A DNA stretch of 64,000 nucleotides from Nocardia nova SH22a (GTDB lineage: Bacteria; Actinomycetota; Actinomycetes; Mycobacteriales; Mycobacteriaceae). Made by a program: the position numbers and the translations under genes. Where the stretch lies: contig NZ_CP006850.1 of NCBI RefSeq assembly GCF_000523235.1, positions 7,006,001-7,070,000 on the forward strand, given 5' to 3'. Under the pieces are notes generated by a model. It had not been told where the DNA came from and made no database searches. It saw only the letters and a program-made list of their open reading frames with translations. Shown one piece after another: positions 28,329-39,558 of this stretch (its first letter is position 1; every line of letters begins with the position of its first letter).

Positions 28329-29336
28329 TCAGCGCCGGGCGGAGGTGCGCAATTCGCGCGGGAGGGCGAAGACCAGCGTCTCGTTGGCCGTCGTCACCGG
28401 CTGCACCTCGCCGTAGCCGTGTTCGGCCAGCAGATCCAGCACGCCGCGCACGAGGATCTCCGGAACCGAGGCGCCGGAGGTGACACCCACCGTGCGCACG
28501 CCCTCGAACCAGGACGGGTCGATCTCGCGCGCGAAGTCCACCAGATAGGAGGCGGCGGCCCCGGCATTCAGGGCGACCTCGACCAGCCGCCGCGAATTGG
28601 AGGAGTTGCGGGAACCGACCACGATCACCAGATCGCATTCCGGGGCCATCGCCTTCACCGCGACCTGGCGGTTCTGGGTGGCGTAGCAGATATCGTCGCT
28701 CGGCGGATCCTGCAGCTTCGGGAAACGCGCGCGCAGCCGCTGCACCGTCTCCATGGTCTCGTCGACCGACAGGGTGGTCTGCGACAGCCAGATCACCTTG
28801 TCCTCGTCGCGCACGTGCACGCCGTCGACCGCGTCCGGGCCGTCCACCAGCTGGACGTTGTCGGGCGCCTCACCGGCGGTGCCCTCCACCTCCTCGTGGC
28901 CCTCGTGGCCGATGAGCAGGATGTCGAAATCGTCGCGGGCGAAGCGCTTGGCCTCCTGGTGGACCTTCGTCACCAGCGGGCAGGTCGCATCGATGGTGTG
29001 CAGGTTGCGGGCGGCGGCGGACTCGTGCACCGCCGGGGACACGCCGTGCGCGGAGAACACCACGACCGAGCCCTCGGGCACCTCGTCGGTCTCGTCGACG
29101 AAGACCACGCCGCGATCGCGCAATGTCTCCACCACGTGGCGGTTGTGCACGATCTCCTTGCGCACGTAGATCGGCGCACCGTGCTTCTCGAGGGTGCGCT
29201 CCACGGTCTCCACCGCCCGGTCCACGCCCGCGCAGTAACCGCGGGGTTCGGCGAGCAGCACCCGCTTGCCCGCGCCGACGCCGGACGCATCGGCCGATCG
29301 GGCGATTCCGACATTCAGTGGGATAGCCGAGGACAT
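28329..29336 (-). CDS. ispH: 4-hydroxy-3-methylbut-2-enyl diphosphate reductase
   Basis: A 335-residue [4Fe-4S] enzyme of the MEP isoprenoid pathway that converts HMBPP to IPP and DMAPP. The three cluster cysteines lie in [14 protein letters not shown] (Cys35), [13 protein letters not shown] and [11 protein letters not shown]. The substrate-binding HGVSPAVHE and [11 protein letters not shown] motifs are intact. The ATG at 29336 gives [10 protein letters not shown]; the upstream extension lacks family likeness. It is divergent from the lipid-droplet protein gene, as in mycobacteria. The product pool also feeds the Z-FPP synthase at 47053-47847. The 28065-28328 spacer holds nothing recognised. 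Confidence 0.96.
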   Translation of the reverse strand: MSSAIPLNVGIARSADASGVGAGKRVLLAEPRGYCAGVDRAVETVERTLEKHGAPIYVRKEIVHNRHVVETLRDRGVVFVDETDEVPEGSVVVFSAHGVSPAVHESAAARNLHTIDATCPLVTKVHQEAKRFARDDFDILLIGHEGHEEVEGTAGEAPDNVQLVDGPDAVDGVHVRDEDKVIWLSQTTLSVDETMETVQRLRARFPKLQDPPSDDICYATQNRQVAVKAMAPECDLVIVVGSRNSSNSRRLVEVALNAGAAASYLVDFAREIDPSWFEGVRTVGVTSGASVPEILVRGVLDLLAEHGYGEVQPVTTANETLVFALPRELRTSARR

Positions 29337-29486
29337 GTGCACCAGCTTACGTGCGTGCACGTGACCCCGCGCCCCGCGCCCGCTCACGCACGCGCGACGC
29401 TCCCACAACACCCCCGCATCCGCGCGACAATGAAAGATGTGAACTCTGTTCTTTGCATCACCGCCGGTTTCGGGCAGGCTAGGGGC

Positions 29487-30176
29487 ATGTTCCGACCTCC
29501 CTATCTGGCCCGGGTCGCCGCTGGGGCCGCCGTGTACGCACTCGAGGAAACCCGCCGGTTACCCAGTGCGGCAATACATTTGCCTATCACCGCGATCAGT
29601 CAGCTGCTCCAGACCTCGATGCATCTGCAGCAGTTCATCACCAGCCTCGCGCTCAAGGGCGACGAGGTTTTCGACCGGCTGGGCAATCGCCCGGTGGAAC
29701 AGCCCGAATGGGCCACCTTCGACGAGGACCTCGACCAGGAGACGTCGTTCGACAGCGCCGACTTCTCGTCCCGGCTCAGCCGATTCGACCTGTTCCAGGA
29801 ATCCGACGGCCCCGCCACCGACGAAGCCTCCGCCTCGGTGACGACGATCACGGCGGCCACCACCAATGGCTATGCCCCATCTCACAGCACCGAACCGGAC
29901 GCCGAGGAAACCTCCCACTCGGCCGAACCCGAGGCTCCCGCGGACCCACCGGCCCCCGAACCCGCCCCGCAACCCGAACGTCGCGGCGCCATCGAACCGG
30001 AGGTCGCGACCCGTTACGACTACGCCAACATGACGCTGGCCCAGCTGCGCGCCCGGCTGCGCATGCTCAGCGTGGCGGATCTCACCGCACTGCTGGAGTA
30101 CGAGAAGCAGACCTTCGACCGGGCGCCGTTCGTGACCATGCTGACGAACCGGATCGCCACCGTGCAGGCCAAGTGA
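29487..30176 (+). CDS. Lipid-droplet-associated protein
   Basis: A 229-residue protein of the actinobacterial lipid-droplet-associated type. Residues 1-75 are amphipathic and Ala/Leu rich ([37 protein letters not shown]), suited to coating triacylglycerol droplets. A Pro/Glu-rich linker follows, then a conserved C-terminal helix pair ([19 protein letters not shown] ... [20 protein letters not shown]). It starts at ATG 29487. Its stop overlaps the xseA GTG (GTGA), giving the conserved order also seen in M. tuberculosis. Confidence 0.8.
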   Translation: MFRPPYLARVAAGAAVYALEETRRLPSAAIHLPITAISQLLQTSMHLQQFITSLALKGDEVFDRLGNRPVEQPEWATFDEDLDQETSFDSADFSSRLSRFDLFQESDGPATDEASASVTTITAATTNGYAPSHSTEPDAEETSHSAEPEAPADPPAPEPAPQPERRGAIEPEVATRYDYANMTLAQLRARLRMLSVADLTALLEYEKQTFDRAPFVTMLTNRIATVQAK

Positions 30177-31471
30177 CCGACTCACCCGCCGACGCCCGCA
30201 CCGCCGGACGCCCGGCCAATTCCGCCGAGCAGCCGTGGCCGGTGCGGACGATCGCGATGAAGGTCGCGCAGTGGATCGATCGACTCGGCAGCGTCTGGAT
30301 CGAGGGCCAGATCACCCAGATCAACCTGCGCCCCGGCACCCGGACCGCCTTCCTGGTGCTGCGCGACACCGCCGCGGACATGTCGCTGTCGATCACCTGC
30401 GATCCGCAACTGCTGCGCGCCTCGGCGGTACCGCTGCAGGAGGGCAGCCGGGTCGTCGTCTACGGCAAGCTGTCCTACTTCACCGGTCGCGGCACGATCT
30501 CGTTGCGGGTCACCGAGATTCGGCCCGTCGGCATCGGTGAACTCCTCGCCCGCATCGAACGGTTGAAAGCGCTGCTCGCCGCCGAAGGTTTGTTCGACGA
30601 CCGGCTCAAGCGCCCGATCCCGTTCCTGCCCGGGACGATCGGCCTGATCACCGGTCGCGCCAGCGCCGCCGAACACGATGTCGTCAGCGTCGCCCAGCAG
30701 CGTTGGCCCGCAGTGCGTTTCGAGATCCGCAACACCGCCGTCCAGGGCCCGTCCGCGGTACCGCAGATCCTGGACGCGCTCGCCGAACTGAACGAGAACC
30801 CCGAGGTCGATGTCATCGTGCTCGCGCGCGGTGGCGGCAGCGTCGAGGATCTGCTCCCCTTCTCCGACGAAACCCTGTGCCGCGCCATCGTTTCCGCGAC
30901 CACCCCGATCGTGAGTGCGATCGGACACGAGCCGGACAATCCGCTGTCGGACTACGTCGCCGATCTGCGCGCGGCCACTCCGACCGACGCCGCCAAACGT
31001 CTCGTCCCCGACGCCGCGGCCGAACTCGCGGGCGTGCGGGACATGCGGGCCCGCTCGGCCGCGGCGCTGCGCGGCTGGGTCGACCGCGAGGCCCGCGGCC
31101 TGCGGCAGTTGCGATCGCGCCCGGTACTCGCCGACCCGCTGCGGATACTGGAACAACGCCACGACGAGATCGAACGACTGCGCACCGCCACCCGCCGCGC
31201 CGTCGACCACACGCTGACCGCCGAGGCCACCACCGCGCGCCATCTGCGCGACAAGCTCACCGCCGTCGGCCCGGCCGCCACTCTCGCGCGCGGATACGCC
31301 GTCGTCCAACGGGTTACGGGCACCGAACGGCACGTCGTGCGCGCGGTCGCCGACGCACCGCCGGGAACCCAGCTGCGGATCCGGGTCGCCGACGGCGTGA
31401 TCACCGCGGCGGCGCTGGGCAGCCAGGCACTCACCAACCCGATCCCTTCCGACAACGAGGAGACGCAGTGA
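30173..31471 (+). CDS. xseA: Exodeoxyribonuclease VII large subunit
   Basis: A 432-residue catalytic subunit of ExoVII, which degrades single-stranded DNA. The N-terminal OB-fold ([20 protein letters not shown]) is followed by the catalytic domain with [33 protein letters not shown] and [18 protein letters not shown], then a long coiled coil. GTG 30173 overlaps the upstream stop and the 3' end overlaps xseB (GTGA), so three genes form a coupled operon. Confidence 0.96.
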   Translation: MTDSPADARTAGRPANSAEQPWPVRTIAMKVAQWIDRLGSVWIEGQITQINLRPGTRTAFLVLRDTAADMSLSITCDPQLLRASAVPLQEGSRVVVYGKLSYFTGRGTISLRVTEIRPVGIGELLARIERLKALLAAEGLFDDRLKRPIPFLPGTIGLITGRASAAEHDVVSVAQQRWPAVRFEIRNTAVQGPSAVPQILDALAELNENPEVDVIVLARGGGSVEDLLPFSDETLCRAIVSATTPIVSAIGHEPDNPLSDYVADLRAATPTDAAKRLVPDAAAELAGVRDMRARSAAALRGWVDREARGLRQLRSRPVLADPLRILEQRHDEIERLRTATRRAVDHTLTAEATTARHLRDKLTAVGPAATLARGYAVVQRVTGTERHVVRAVADAPPGTQLRIRVADGVITAAALGSQALTNPIPSDNEETQ

Positions 31472-31695
31472 CCGACAGCGACCTCGCCGAAATCGAGACC
31501 TTCGGCTACGAACGCGCCCGCGACGAACTGGTCAATGTCGTCAAGATGCTGGAACAGGGCGGTATGGACCTCGACGATTCGCTGGCGCTGTGGGAACGCG
31601 GCGAGGCACTGGCCAACCGCTGCGAGGCCCATCTGGCCGGTGCCCGCCGCCGCGTCGAGGACGCCCTGTCCCGCCGCGAGAACCCCGAGGAGTGA
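31468..31695 (+). CDS. xseB: Exodeoxyribonuclease VII small subunit
   Basis: A 75-residue helical-hairpin subunit of ExoVII. The family pattern [20 protein letters not shown] ... [19 protein letters not shown] is complete. GTG 31468 overlaps the xseA stop by four bases. Several small subunits bind the coiled coil of XseA. A VOC-family gene follows after one base. Confidence 0.95.
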   Translation: MTDSDLAEIETFGYERARDELVNVVKMLEQGGMDLDDSLALWERGEALANRCEAHLAGARRRVEDALSRRENPEE

Positions 31696-31696
31696 G

Positions 31697-32041
31697 ATGA
31701 GCATCCGGCGCGTGGTGCCCGACCTGCGGGCCGCCGACATGGAGCGGTCGCGGGCGTTCTACCGCACCCTCGGTTTGGAAGAAGTGATGGATCTCGGTTG
31801 GGCGGTCACCCTGGCCTCCCCCGACAATCCGACCGCTCAGGTCATGCTGGTCGGCGCGAACGCCGATGAGCCGCAACCGGATATCAGCATCGAGGTCGCC
31901 GATGTCGATGCCGTGCACGAGGCGATGACCGCCGCGGGCGCGGATGTGGTCTATGCCCTGCGCGACGAGCCCTGGGGTGTGCGTCGCTTCTTCGTCCGCG
32001 ATCCGGACGGCACGGTGGTCAACGTGGTGACCCACCGCTGA
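31697..32041 (+). CDS. VOC-family (glyoxalase-like) protein
   Basis: A 114-residue single-domain vicinal-oxygen-chelate protein. The beta-alpha-beta-beta-beta modules are visible as VVPDLRAADMERSRAFYRTL and SIEVADVDAVHEAMTAAGAD, ending in RRFFVRDPDGTVVNVVTHR, where the terminal metal-ligand position is usually found. It may be a dioxygenase, a fosfomycin- or bleomycin-resistance-type binder, or a simple ligand-binding protein; nothing here decides. ATG 31697 begins one base after the xseB stop, so it is probably cotranscribed. Confidence 0.85.
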   Translation: MSIRRVVPDLRAADMERSRAFYRTLGLEEVMDLGWAVTLASPDNPTAQVMLVGANADEPQPDISIEVADVDAVHEAMTAAGADVVYALRDEPWGVRRFFVRDPDGTVVNVVTHR

Positions 32042-32045
32042 TCGG

Positions 32046-32609
32046 TCAGGACTGCAGCGGTGCCGCGGTGCCGACCGCCTGCGCCAGCGCCTGGTACGCG
32101 CTCTCCCCGGCCGCGCCCTTGATCAGGACCCGGCTCGCCCCGAAGTCCGAGATCCACGCCGTCTCACTGCCCTCGACGTGATACACCGTCCACTTCTGGT
32201 CGCCGACCGTCCGTGAACCGGACGGGCTGCGGGTTTTCACCACATGATCGGCGAAGGCGCTCTCGGTGGCGTTGGACTGGCTCAACTGGATGTACGTGCC
32301 GTTACCGGTGATGTAGCCGACCGTGCTGATGGTGCCGCCGCTGGGCCCGGTGATGGTGTCGCGGCTGCCGGAGTTGGACTGCCAATCCGACGGCACCTCG
32401 GGATCCCGGATCGGGAACGGGAGCACCTTGGCATCGTCGTGCAGTGCGGACTGCACATCGAACTTCGGCACCTGTCCCGGAGTGGGACCGTGTGCGGTGA
32501 AGGTGCACTGGCTGGCGACCGCGGCCAGCACCACGCAGATCAGTACCAGCGGAATCATCGACCAGATCAGATCCCGGTAGTCGTTCATGATGCGTGGTTT
32601 CTGCGACAC
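32046..32609 (-). CDS. DUF4245 membrane-anchored protein
   Basis: A 187-residue protein with a short cytosolic N-terminus (SQKPRIMNDYRDLIW), one membrane span (SMIPLVLICVVLAAVASQ) and an extracytoplasmic DUF4245 domain (PSDWQSNSGSRDTITG, STVGYITGNGTYIQLSQS, WTVYHVEGSETAWI). The family is restricted to mycolata and relatives and its role is unknown. GTG 32609 is chosen because the QKPR segment is conserved in homologues as I recall them; an ATG at 32588 is the alternative. It is divergent from glpX, as in M. tuberculosis. Confidence 0.85.
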   Translation of the reverse strand: MSQKPRIMNDYRDLIWSMIPLVLICVVLAAVASQCTFTAHGPTPGQVPKFDVQSALHDDAKVLPFPIRDPEVPSDWQSNSGSRDTITGPSGGTISTVGYITGNGTYIQLSQSNATESAFADHVVKTRSPSGSRTVGDQKWTVYHVEGSETAWISDFGASRVLIKGAAGESAYQALAQAVGTAAPLQS

Positions 32610-32792
32610 CACCCAAGTATCCACGCGGCCCGCCGACCGCTCCGGCGGCCCCCGGGACCGGGAGGCGGACATCACAGCGGCCCGACCGGCGCAGACGCTG
32701 TCCCTACGGAATTGGAACACGAGTACCTGATTGGCCGGTCCGACCGTTCTGCGACAATTCACGCAGCAATGGACAACTGAGGAGGCTCCGTC

Positions 32793-33839
32793 ATGACGGC
32801 ACCCACACCCGCACCCAATCGCCGCCGCGAGGCCCCGGACCGCAACCTCGCGTTGGAGTTGGTCCGGGTGACCGAGGCCGGTGCGATGGCCGCGGGCCGC
32901 TGGGTCGGGCGCGGTGACAAGGAGGGCGGCGACGGCGCGGCCGTCGACGCCATGCGCCAGCTCGTGGCCACCGTGTCCATGAAGGGCGTCGTCGTGATCG
33001 GCGAGGGCGAGAAGGACGAGGCCCCGATGCTCTACAACGGCGAGGCCGTGGGCGACGGGACCGGTCCGGAGGTCGACTTCGCGGTCGACCCGATCGACGG
33101 CACGACCCTGATGTCCAAGGGTTCCTCCGGCGCCATCTCGGTGCTGGCGGTGGCCGAGCGCGGCGCCATGTTCGATCCGTCCGCGGTGTTCTACATGGAG
33201 AAGATCGCCGTCGGCCCCGAAGCCGCCGATGTGATCGACCTGTCCGCGCCCATCGCCGAGAACCTGCGCCGGGTCGCCAAGGCCAAGAACTCCCTGGTCT
33301 CCGACCTGACGGTCTGCGTCCTGGACCGGCCGCGCCACGCCCGCCACATCGAGGAGGTGCGCGAGGCCGGCGCCCGCATCCGCCTGATCTCCGACGGTGA
33401 CGTGGCCGGTGCGATCGCCTGTGCCCGGCCGGACTCCGGGACCGACATGCTCGTCGGCATCGGCGGTACTCCCGAGGGCATCATCGCCGCCGCGGCGCTG
33501 CGCTGCATGGGCGGTGCGCTGCAGGGAAGGCTGGCTCCCAAGGACGATGCCGAGAAGCAGAAGGCGCTCGACGCCGGACACGATCTCGACCGCATCCTCA
33601 ATACCGAGGATCTGGTGTCGGGCGAGAACGTCTTCTTCTCCGCCACCGGGGTCACCGATGGTGATCTGCTGCGTGGGGTGCGGTATTACAGCGGAGGGGC
33701 GTCGACTCAGTCGATCGTCATGCGGTCCAAGTCGGGGACTGTGCGCATCATCGATGCTTATCACCGGCTGACCAAGCTGCACGAGTACGCGTCGGTTGAC
33801 TTTGTGGGCGACGAGGACGCGATTCCGCCGCTGCCGTGA
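32793..33839 (+). CDS. glpX: Class II fructose-1,6-bisphosphatase
   Basis: A 348-residue class II FBPase, the gluconeogenic enzyme that hydrolyses fructose-1,6-bisphosphate. Motifs are [48 protein letters not shown] (metal-binding DPIDGT) and [26 protein letters not shown] lies at good spacing before ATG 32793. Fumarase follows 94 bases later on the same strand, giving a central-carbon pair. Confidence 0.97.
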   Translation: MTAPTPAPNRRREAPDRNLALELVRVTEAGAMAAGRWVGRGDKEGGDGAAVDAMRQLVATVSMKGVVVIGEGEKDEAPMLYNGEAVGDGTGPEVDFAVDPIDGTTLMSKGSSGAISVLAVAERGAMFDPSAVFYMEKIAVGPEAADVIDLSAPIAENLRRVAKAKNSLVSDLTVCVLDRPRHARHIEEVREAGARIRLISDGDVAGAIACARPDSGTDMLVGIGGTPEGIIAAAALRCMGGALQGRLAPKDDAEKQKALDAGHDLDRILNTEDLVSGENVFFSATGVTDGDLLRGVRYYSGGASTQSIVMRSKSGTVRIIDAYHRLTKLHEYASVDFVGDEDAIPPLP

Positions 33840-33933
33840 TTTGACGATCGCCCCGGGTGTGAGGGGACCGTGTGTGCGAAACGCCTCAGGTGTGGCAGCC
33901 CACTCATTCCCCTCGCGCGCTTAGTGTCGAGTT

Positions 33934-35337
<1,404 letters not shown>

Positions 35338-35442
35338 ATCGCGGGGTCGTGTGCGCCCGGATCCGGTTGGGGGGCCGAATCCGGCTCCGGCGCATCGAGT
35401 TCCGTGATCCGGCGCCCCGCGACGCCGGGCCCGATCCCCGCA

Positions 35443-36630
35443 TCAGACGGCCGAGACCAGCGCCGGGTAGTCGCGCAGGTCGATATCGTTGGCCGCGTTG
35501 TCGCTGTACTTCAGCATGAGACCGAACGCCCACGATCCGAGGAACCAGTTCCGCATCCGGATACCCCGCGCCGTCCGGGGCGCCAGGAACCGTCCGGCGT
35601 TGGTATTGCCCGCGATCTTGGCGTACCGCTTCATCAGCTCGTTGTAGCGGGCGAAGGCCGCGGCGTGATCGCCGTCGGCCAGGGCCAGTTCACCCGCCAG
35701 CACGTAGGCGCCGACCACGGCGAGTCCGGTTCCGAAGCCGCCCAGCGTATTTCCGTATGCCGAATCGCCGACCAGCGCGACGCGGCCCTTCGTGTAGTTG
35801 CCCTTCATCCGCACCAGCCCGAGCGAATCGAGATAGAACGAATCCAGCTCGGCCAGCTCGCTCATCATCGCGGGCACGGGTCCGTCCACACCGGCGAACG
35901 CCTCGGCGAGCACCCGACGCTGTGACGCCTCGTCACGACGGTCGTACTCGAGCCGATCGGCGGCGAACATGTACATGTGCGCGGCCTTGTTGCCGCCGCG
36001 CACGGCGAGCCTGCCCGGCTCGTTGTACGCCGCCGACCGGCCGCGCCGCCGCGGCCCCTCCTGATCGTTTCCCCATCCGGCCGCACCGGCGGTGCAGTAG
36101 TAGTAGCCCTGATGCTTCACGAAATCGGCTTCGGGACCGAAGGCCAGCGCCCGCACCCGGGAGTGGATGCCATCGCAGCCGACCACCAGATCGAAGGTCC
36201 GGGCGGGCGCGTTCTCGAATTCGATCTCGACCCCGGCGGCCGTCTCGCGCAGCGCGGTGATCGAATCACCGAACAGGTATTCGCAGTTCGCGGCGGTGCG
36301 CTCGTAGAGGATCTCGGCCAGATCGCCGCGCAGGATCTCCACGTCACCACCGGTGAAATCGCCTGAGATATCGGCCAATTCGCGGCCCTGCGCATCGTTG
36401 ATGACCATATCGGTCTTCCCGGTCTGCCGCCGCTGGATCTCGTCCCAGATCCCCATCCGCTCGAGCACGGTCCGATGTGTCGCGCCCTTGAAGTCGACGG
36501 CCTGTCCACCCGGGCGCAGCTGCGCGGCACGCTCGACCACCGTGACGGTGAAGCCGTAGCGCTGCAGCCAGAAGGCCAGCGCCGGTCCGGCGATGCTCGC
36601 ACCCGAGATGAGAACTGTCGTATTCCGCAT
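35443..36630 (-). CDS. FAD-dependent aromatic-type monooxygenase
   Basis: A 395-residue class A flavoprotein monooxygenase (PHBH/TetX-like fold). The FAD Rossmann motif is VLISGASIAGPALAFWLQR (residues 6-24), the DG motif LVVGCDGIHSRVRAL is near 150-164, and the GD motif GRVALVGDSAYGNTLGGFG near 290. Relatives hydroxylate aromatic or polyketide substrates or inactivate antibiotics such as tetracyclines and rifamycins. It is divergent from the TetR gene at 36729 with a palindrome between them, so substrate-responsive repression is likely. Confidence 0.9.
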   Translation of the reverse strand: MRNTTVLISGASIAGPALAFWLQRYGFTVTVVERAAQLRPGGQAVDFKGATHRTVLERMGIWDEIQRRQTGKTDMVINDAQGRELADISGDFTGGDVEILRGDLAEILYERTAANCEYLFGDSITALRETAAGVEIEFENAPARTFDLVVGCDGIHSRVRALAFGPEADFVKHQGYYYCTAGAAGWGNDQEGPRRRGRSAAYNEPGRLAVRGGNKAAHMYMFAADRLEYDRRDEASQRRVLAEAFAGVDGPVPAMMSELAELDSFYLDSLGLVRMKGNYTKGRVALVGDSAYGNTLGGFGTGLAVVGAYVLAGELALADGDHAAAFARYNELMKRYAKIAGNTNAGRFLAPRTARGIRMRNWFLGSWAFGLMLKYSDNAANDIDLRDYPALVSAV

Positions 36631-36664
36631 GATGACTCCTGGATCCTTAACTGTGTCTGTCGGA

Positions 36665-36676
36665 CGCTATTTAGCG
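36665..36676. promoter_or_regulatory. Palindrome, candidate TetR operator
   Basis: CGCTA-TT-TAGCG is a perfect 5+5 palindrome in the 98-base spacer between the divergent monooxygenase and TetR genes. Its position between both start regions fits autoregulation plus control of the monooxygenase. It is shorter than most TetR sites, so it may be the core of a longer imperfect operator. Confidence 0.45.
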
Positions 36677-36728
36677 TATGCTGGACGCAGTTTTTCGTCA
36701 AGCCGGAATTTCGGAGAGGATGGTTCCC

Positions 36729-37442
36729 ATGACCGGACCGACTGCCCTCGAACTGCTGTGGGGCGCTACCCAGCGCCCCCGGCGCGGCCCCAAGCCGTCA
36801 CTGTCGCTGGAGCGCATCGTCGCCGAGGCCGTCGCCCTGGCCGACGCCGACGGCCTGGCCGCGGTATCGATGCAGCGCCTCGCCGAGCGACTGGGCTGCG
36901 CGAAGATGGCGCTGTATCGGTATGTGCCCGGAAAGGCCGAGCTCACCGCCCTGATGCTGGATACCGCGTTGGGCGCGCCCCCGGCCCCGCACACCGCCGC
37001 GTCCGACCCCGAGCCGTGGCGCGCGGCGCTGCGGGAGTGGGCCACCACCATCGATGAGCGCTACCGCGCGCACCCGTGGTCGATAGAGCTCACCCCGGGC
37101 GTGCGGCCGCTGGGACCGAACGAACTCGGATGGATGGAGGCCGCGCTCACCGCCCTGGCGGGCACCGGCCTGACCGGAGCCGAACGGCTCGACACCGTGG
37201 TGCTGCTCACCGGACACGTCCGCAGCCTGGTCCAGCAGACCAGGGCCAGCAGCCCGCAGGAGGCCGAGGACGAGCTGGCCCGCCAGGTCGGCGCGGTCAT
37301 GGCCGAACACGCCGAGCGTTTTCCCGAGGTCGTCGCCGCATTCGCCGATTCGGGACCCGACGACAGCAACGCGGCCCTCGAATACGGCATCGAGCGCATC
37401 CTCGACGGTGTGGCCGCCCTGATCGCGAGACGCGCTGGATGA
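36729..37442 (+). CDS. TetR-family regulator
   Basis: A 237-residue repressor. The HTH is SLERIVAEAVALADADGLAA followed by SMQRLAERLGCAKMALYRYV (about residues 20-65). The C-terminal domain (LLTGHVRSLVQQTRA, HAERFPEVVAAF) is of the TetR_C class found in tetracycline- and drug-type repressors. ATG 36729 has GGAGAGGA eight bases upstream, better than the ATGs at 36678 and 36720. It probably controls the divergent monooxygenase and perhaps the following epoxide-hydrolase-like gene. Confidence 0.9.
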   Translation: MTGPTALELLWGATQRPRRGPKPSLSLERIVAEAVALADADGLAAVSMQRLAERLGCAKMALYRYVPGKAELTALMLDTALGAPPAPHTAASDPEPWRAALREWATTIDERYRAHPWSIELTPGVRPLGPNELGWMEAALTALAGTGLTGAERLDTVVLLTGHVRSLVQQTRASSPQEAEDELARQVGAVMAEHAERFPEVVAAFADSGPDDSNAALEYGIERILDGVAALIARRAG

Positions 37443-37498
37443 GGACGATCCGGACGCGAAATCCCCCTTCGGCGCGTCGGCACGCTTACAGTCGGACT

Positions 37499-37942
37499 AT
37501 GGGCGAACTACCGGAGCTACAACAGAACGCCGTGACCACGGTGCGCGAATTCTTCACCGCGATGGAAATCGGCGCGGTCAACGAGGCATTGGATCTCCTG
37601 GATCCCGACATCGTCTGGAAGAACACCTCACTGCCGGATATCCGCGGTATCCAGCGCGTCGGCATGGTCCTGCGGGGCCTCAGCCGTGACGCGTTCGGTT
37701 TCCGCGCGGACATGCATCACATCGCCGCGGAAACCGATGGCGCGCCGGCCGTCGAGGGCGAGACGGTTCTCACCCAGCGCACCGATTATCTGCGCATGGG
37801 CCCGCTGGAGGTCGCCTTCTGGGTGTGCGGCACCTTCGAACTGGTCGACGGCCGCATCACCCTCTGGCACGACCACTTCAGCTGGGAGAACCTCCTGCGC
37901 GGTACGGCGGCGGGAGTCTGGAACATGATCCGCCGCCGATAA
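37499..37942 (+). CDS. Limonene-epoxide-hydrolase-like (NTF2-fold) protein
   Basis: A 147-residue protein resembling limonene-1,2-epoxide hydrolases and mycobacterial EphG. The pattern VREFFTAMEIGAVNEALDLL, PDIVWKNTSLPDIRG and ELVDGRITLWHDHFSWENLL matches the family, with the final Asp-His-Phe strand near the catalytic acid. An upstream Arg/Asp pair (QRTDYL) could complete the active site. Placed after a monooxygenase-controlling TetR gene, it may open epoxides made by that monooxygenase (inference). Confidence 0.8.
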   Translation: MGELPELQQNAVTTVREFFTAMEIGAVNEALDLLDPDIVWKNTSLPDIRGIQRVGMVLRGLSRDAFGFRADMHHIAAETDGAPAVEGETVLTQRTDYLRMGPLEVAFWVCGTFELVDGRITLWHDHFSWENLLRGTAAGVWNMIRRR

Positions 37943-38017
37943 GCCGGAACGACTGTCGGCGCCCGGCGAGGAATCGCGGCCCGGGCGCGCACCGGCAGTG
38001 CGTCACCGCCGTTCACC

Positions 38018-38875
38018 TCAGCGCCGCAGATGTTCGATCTCGGCGCGCGCCGCATTTCCGGCACTACCGAAATCGTTGCGCGAGAAGATGTTCCAACGCT
38101 GCAACAGCGGCGCGAAGACCAGGTCGCCGGTTCGGGCGGGGTCGTAGATCCCGGCCTCGGCCAGTACCTCGGTGCTGTTGCGCCCATCGGGCAGGGTCAG
38201 CTCCGGAACCTGGAACTCCGCGATCCGGTCGGCGATCGCCCGCATGGTCTGATCGGGCACCAGATCCAGGGCGGCGGCGACCAGATTGCCGAAGAACTCC
38301 GCCTGCAACTCGTCGTCGATCGCGATCCGCTCGGCGATCGCCGTCACCGTCGAATTCTCCCGCAGCGCCGCGATATTGCAGTGCCGCACCACCGAGGCGG
38401 ACTCCTCGAACGCGCACTGCGCCAGCACATCGAGCAGATGCAGGGCCGGGCGCCGGAAGCCGGTGGTCATATGTGTCATCCGCGCGCGCTCGAGCTCCAC
38501 CGGATCCACCGCGCGAGTCACCATCAGGTAGTTGCGGATGAGGATTTCGTGCCGGTTCTCCTCGGCCGTCCAGCGGCCCACCCAGCGCCACCACGGACCG
38601 CTGCGCAGCCGTTTGCCGAGCTCCCGATGGTACGACGGCAAATTGTCGGCGATCAGCACGCTCACCGTGAGTGAAAGGGCGGCAATCTCGCCCAGCTCGA
38701 CCTGTTGCGGATCCCAGTCGACACCGCCGAGGAAGGCGAAGTTGCGTCCGTCGTCGAACGGGACGTAGTCGTGCGGCTGCCAATCCCGCACTTTCTCGTC
38801 ATGTCGCCGGAGGTTGTCCTCGACGGCTCCGGCCAGCGATTCCAGCAGCTCACGGTCGGTCAACAGAGTTTGCAC
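38018..38875 (-). CDS. DesA2-like acyl-ACP desaturase with degenerate di-iron site
   Basis: A 285-residue member of the soluble acyl-[ACP] desaturase family, in the position of M. tuberculosis desA2 between glyA/phoH genes. HDYVPFDDGRNFAFLGG and GRWTAEENRHEILIRNYL are clear family segments, the latter with the EENRH iron-binding motif. The second DExxH motif reads IAIDDELQAEFF (DDELQ), and the helix where the first Glu ligand should lie (LSLTVSVLIADNL) has Thr instead. Two usual iron ligands therefore seem missing, as far as I can align by eye, and catalytic activity is doubtful. Confidence 0.85.
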   Translation of the reverse strand: MQTLLTDRELLESLAGAVEDNLRRHDEKVRDWQPHDYVPFDDGRNFAFLGGVDWDPQQVELGEIAALSLTVSVLIADNLPSYHRELGKRLRSGPWWRWVGRWTAEENRHEILIRNYLMVTRAVDPVELERARMTHMTTGFRRPALHLLDVLAQCAFEESASVVRHCNIAALRENSTVTAIAERIAIDDELQAEFFGNLVAAALDLVPDQTMRAIADRIAEFQVPELTLPDGRNSTEVLAEAGIYDPARTGDLVFAPLLQRWNIFSRNDFGSAGNAARAEIEHLRR

Positions 38876-38935
38876 CCGGACAACGTACCGACTGGCCGCC
38901 CGGATCGGTGGATTTACCTGCGATGCACAGCGAAA

Positions 38936-38968
38936 CGGCGGCAGGACTGTGGCACAGCCCTGCCGCCG
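38936..38968 (-). terminator. Strong hairpin downstream of LGFP gene
   Basis: A 10-pair stem CGGCGGCAGG/CCTGCCGCCG encloses an inner CTGTG/CACAG pair. It starts 17 bases after the LGFP lipoprotein stop (minus strand) and lacks a T-run, as is usual for actinobacterial terminators. Confidence 0.6.
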
Positions 38969-38985
38969 CGGTCGACGCGCGTCCC

Positions 38986-39558
38986 CTACTTGGGCGTCAC
39001 CTGCGTCTGCCGGTCCGAGGAGTTCCAGGTGATGGTGCCGCCGGTGAAGTCGCTCTCCTTACCGTTCGGATTGTCCTTCTCATCGCTGGTGGGATAGCCG
39101 AGATGGCCGTTCACGCCGCCCTCGCCCTCCCAGGCCGTGCGGATATCGCCCCACACCACGTGGGCTTGGGTCTGTTCGCTCCAGCAGATGGCGCCGCCGG
39201 TGAATTCCTGACACGAGCCGCCGTTGGGCCCTTCTACGGCCGCGCCGGTGGGCTCCCCGAGCGGGCTCTGCGCGCCGCCCATCTCGTTGTACTTGGCGAG
39301 GATGTTGCCGGCGACGGCGATCTCCTGGCCGTTCTGGGTGGTGATCTTGGTCTCGGTTGCCGCGGCGGTGCCGCTCGGCATCTCGCCGGGAGTCGTGGTG
39401 CCCGAGGCCATCGCGCCGGTGGTCTCGGCCATACCGGCCGTCGTGGTGGCCGAACTGTTGTTGTCGTTGTCGTCGCTGCTGCAGGCGGCGGTGAACAGGA
39501 GTGCCGCACCGGCGAGTGCCATTGCGGCGGCGGCGGAACGTCGAGCGAAGTGGTGCAT
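38986..39558 (-). CDS. LGFP-repeat lipoprotein
   Basis: A 190-residue exported lipoprotein. The signal peptide MHHFARRSAAAAMALAGAAL ends at a lipobox FTAAC. A Thr/Ala/Met-rich linker follows, then LGFP-type repeats (SPLGEPTGAAVEG, GHLGYPTSDEKD), a module found on actinobacterial cell-envelope proteins including mycolyltransferases and believed to bind the wall. ATG 39558 is preferred because GAGAGG lies six bases upstream; ATG 39564 abuts that site. A strong hairpin follows the gene. Confidence 0.85.
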   Translation of the reverse strand: MHHFARRSAAAAMALAGAALLFTAACSSDDNDNNSSATTTAGMAETTGAMASGTTTPGEMPSGTAAATETKITTQNGQEIAVAGNILAKYNEMGGAQSPLGEPTGAAVEGPNGGSCQEFTGGAICWSEQTQAHVVWGDIRTAWEGEGGVNGHLGYPTSDEKDNPNGKESDFTGGTITWNSSDRQTQVTPK

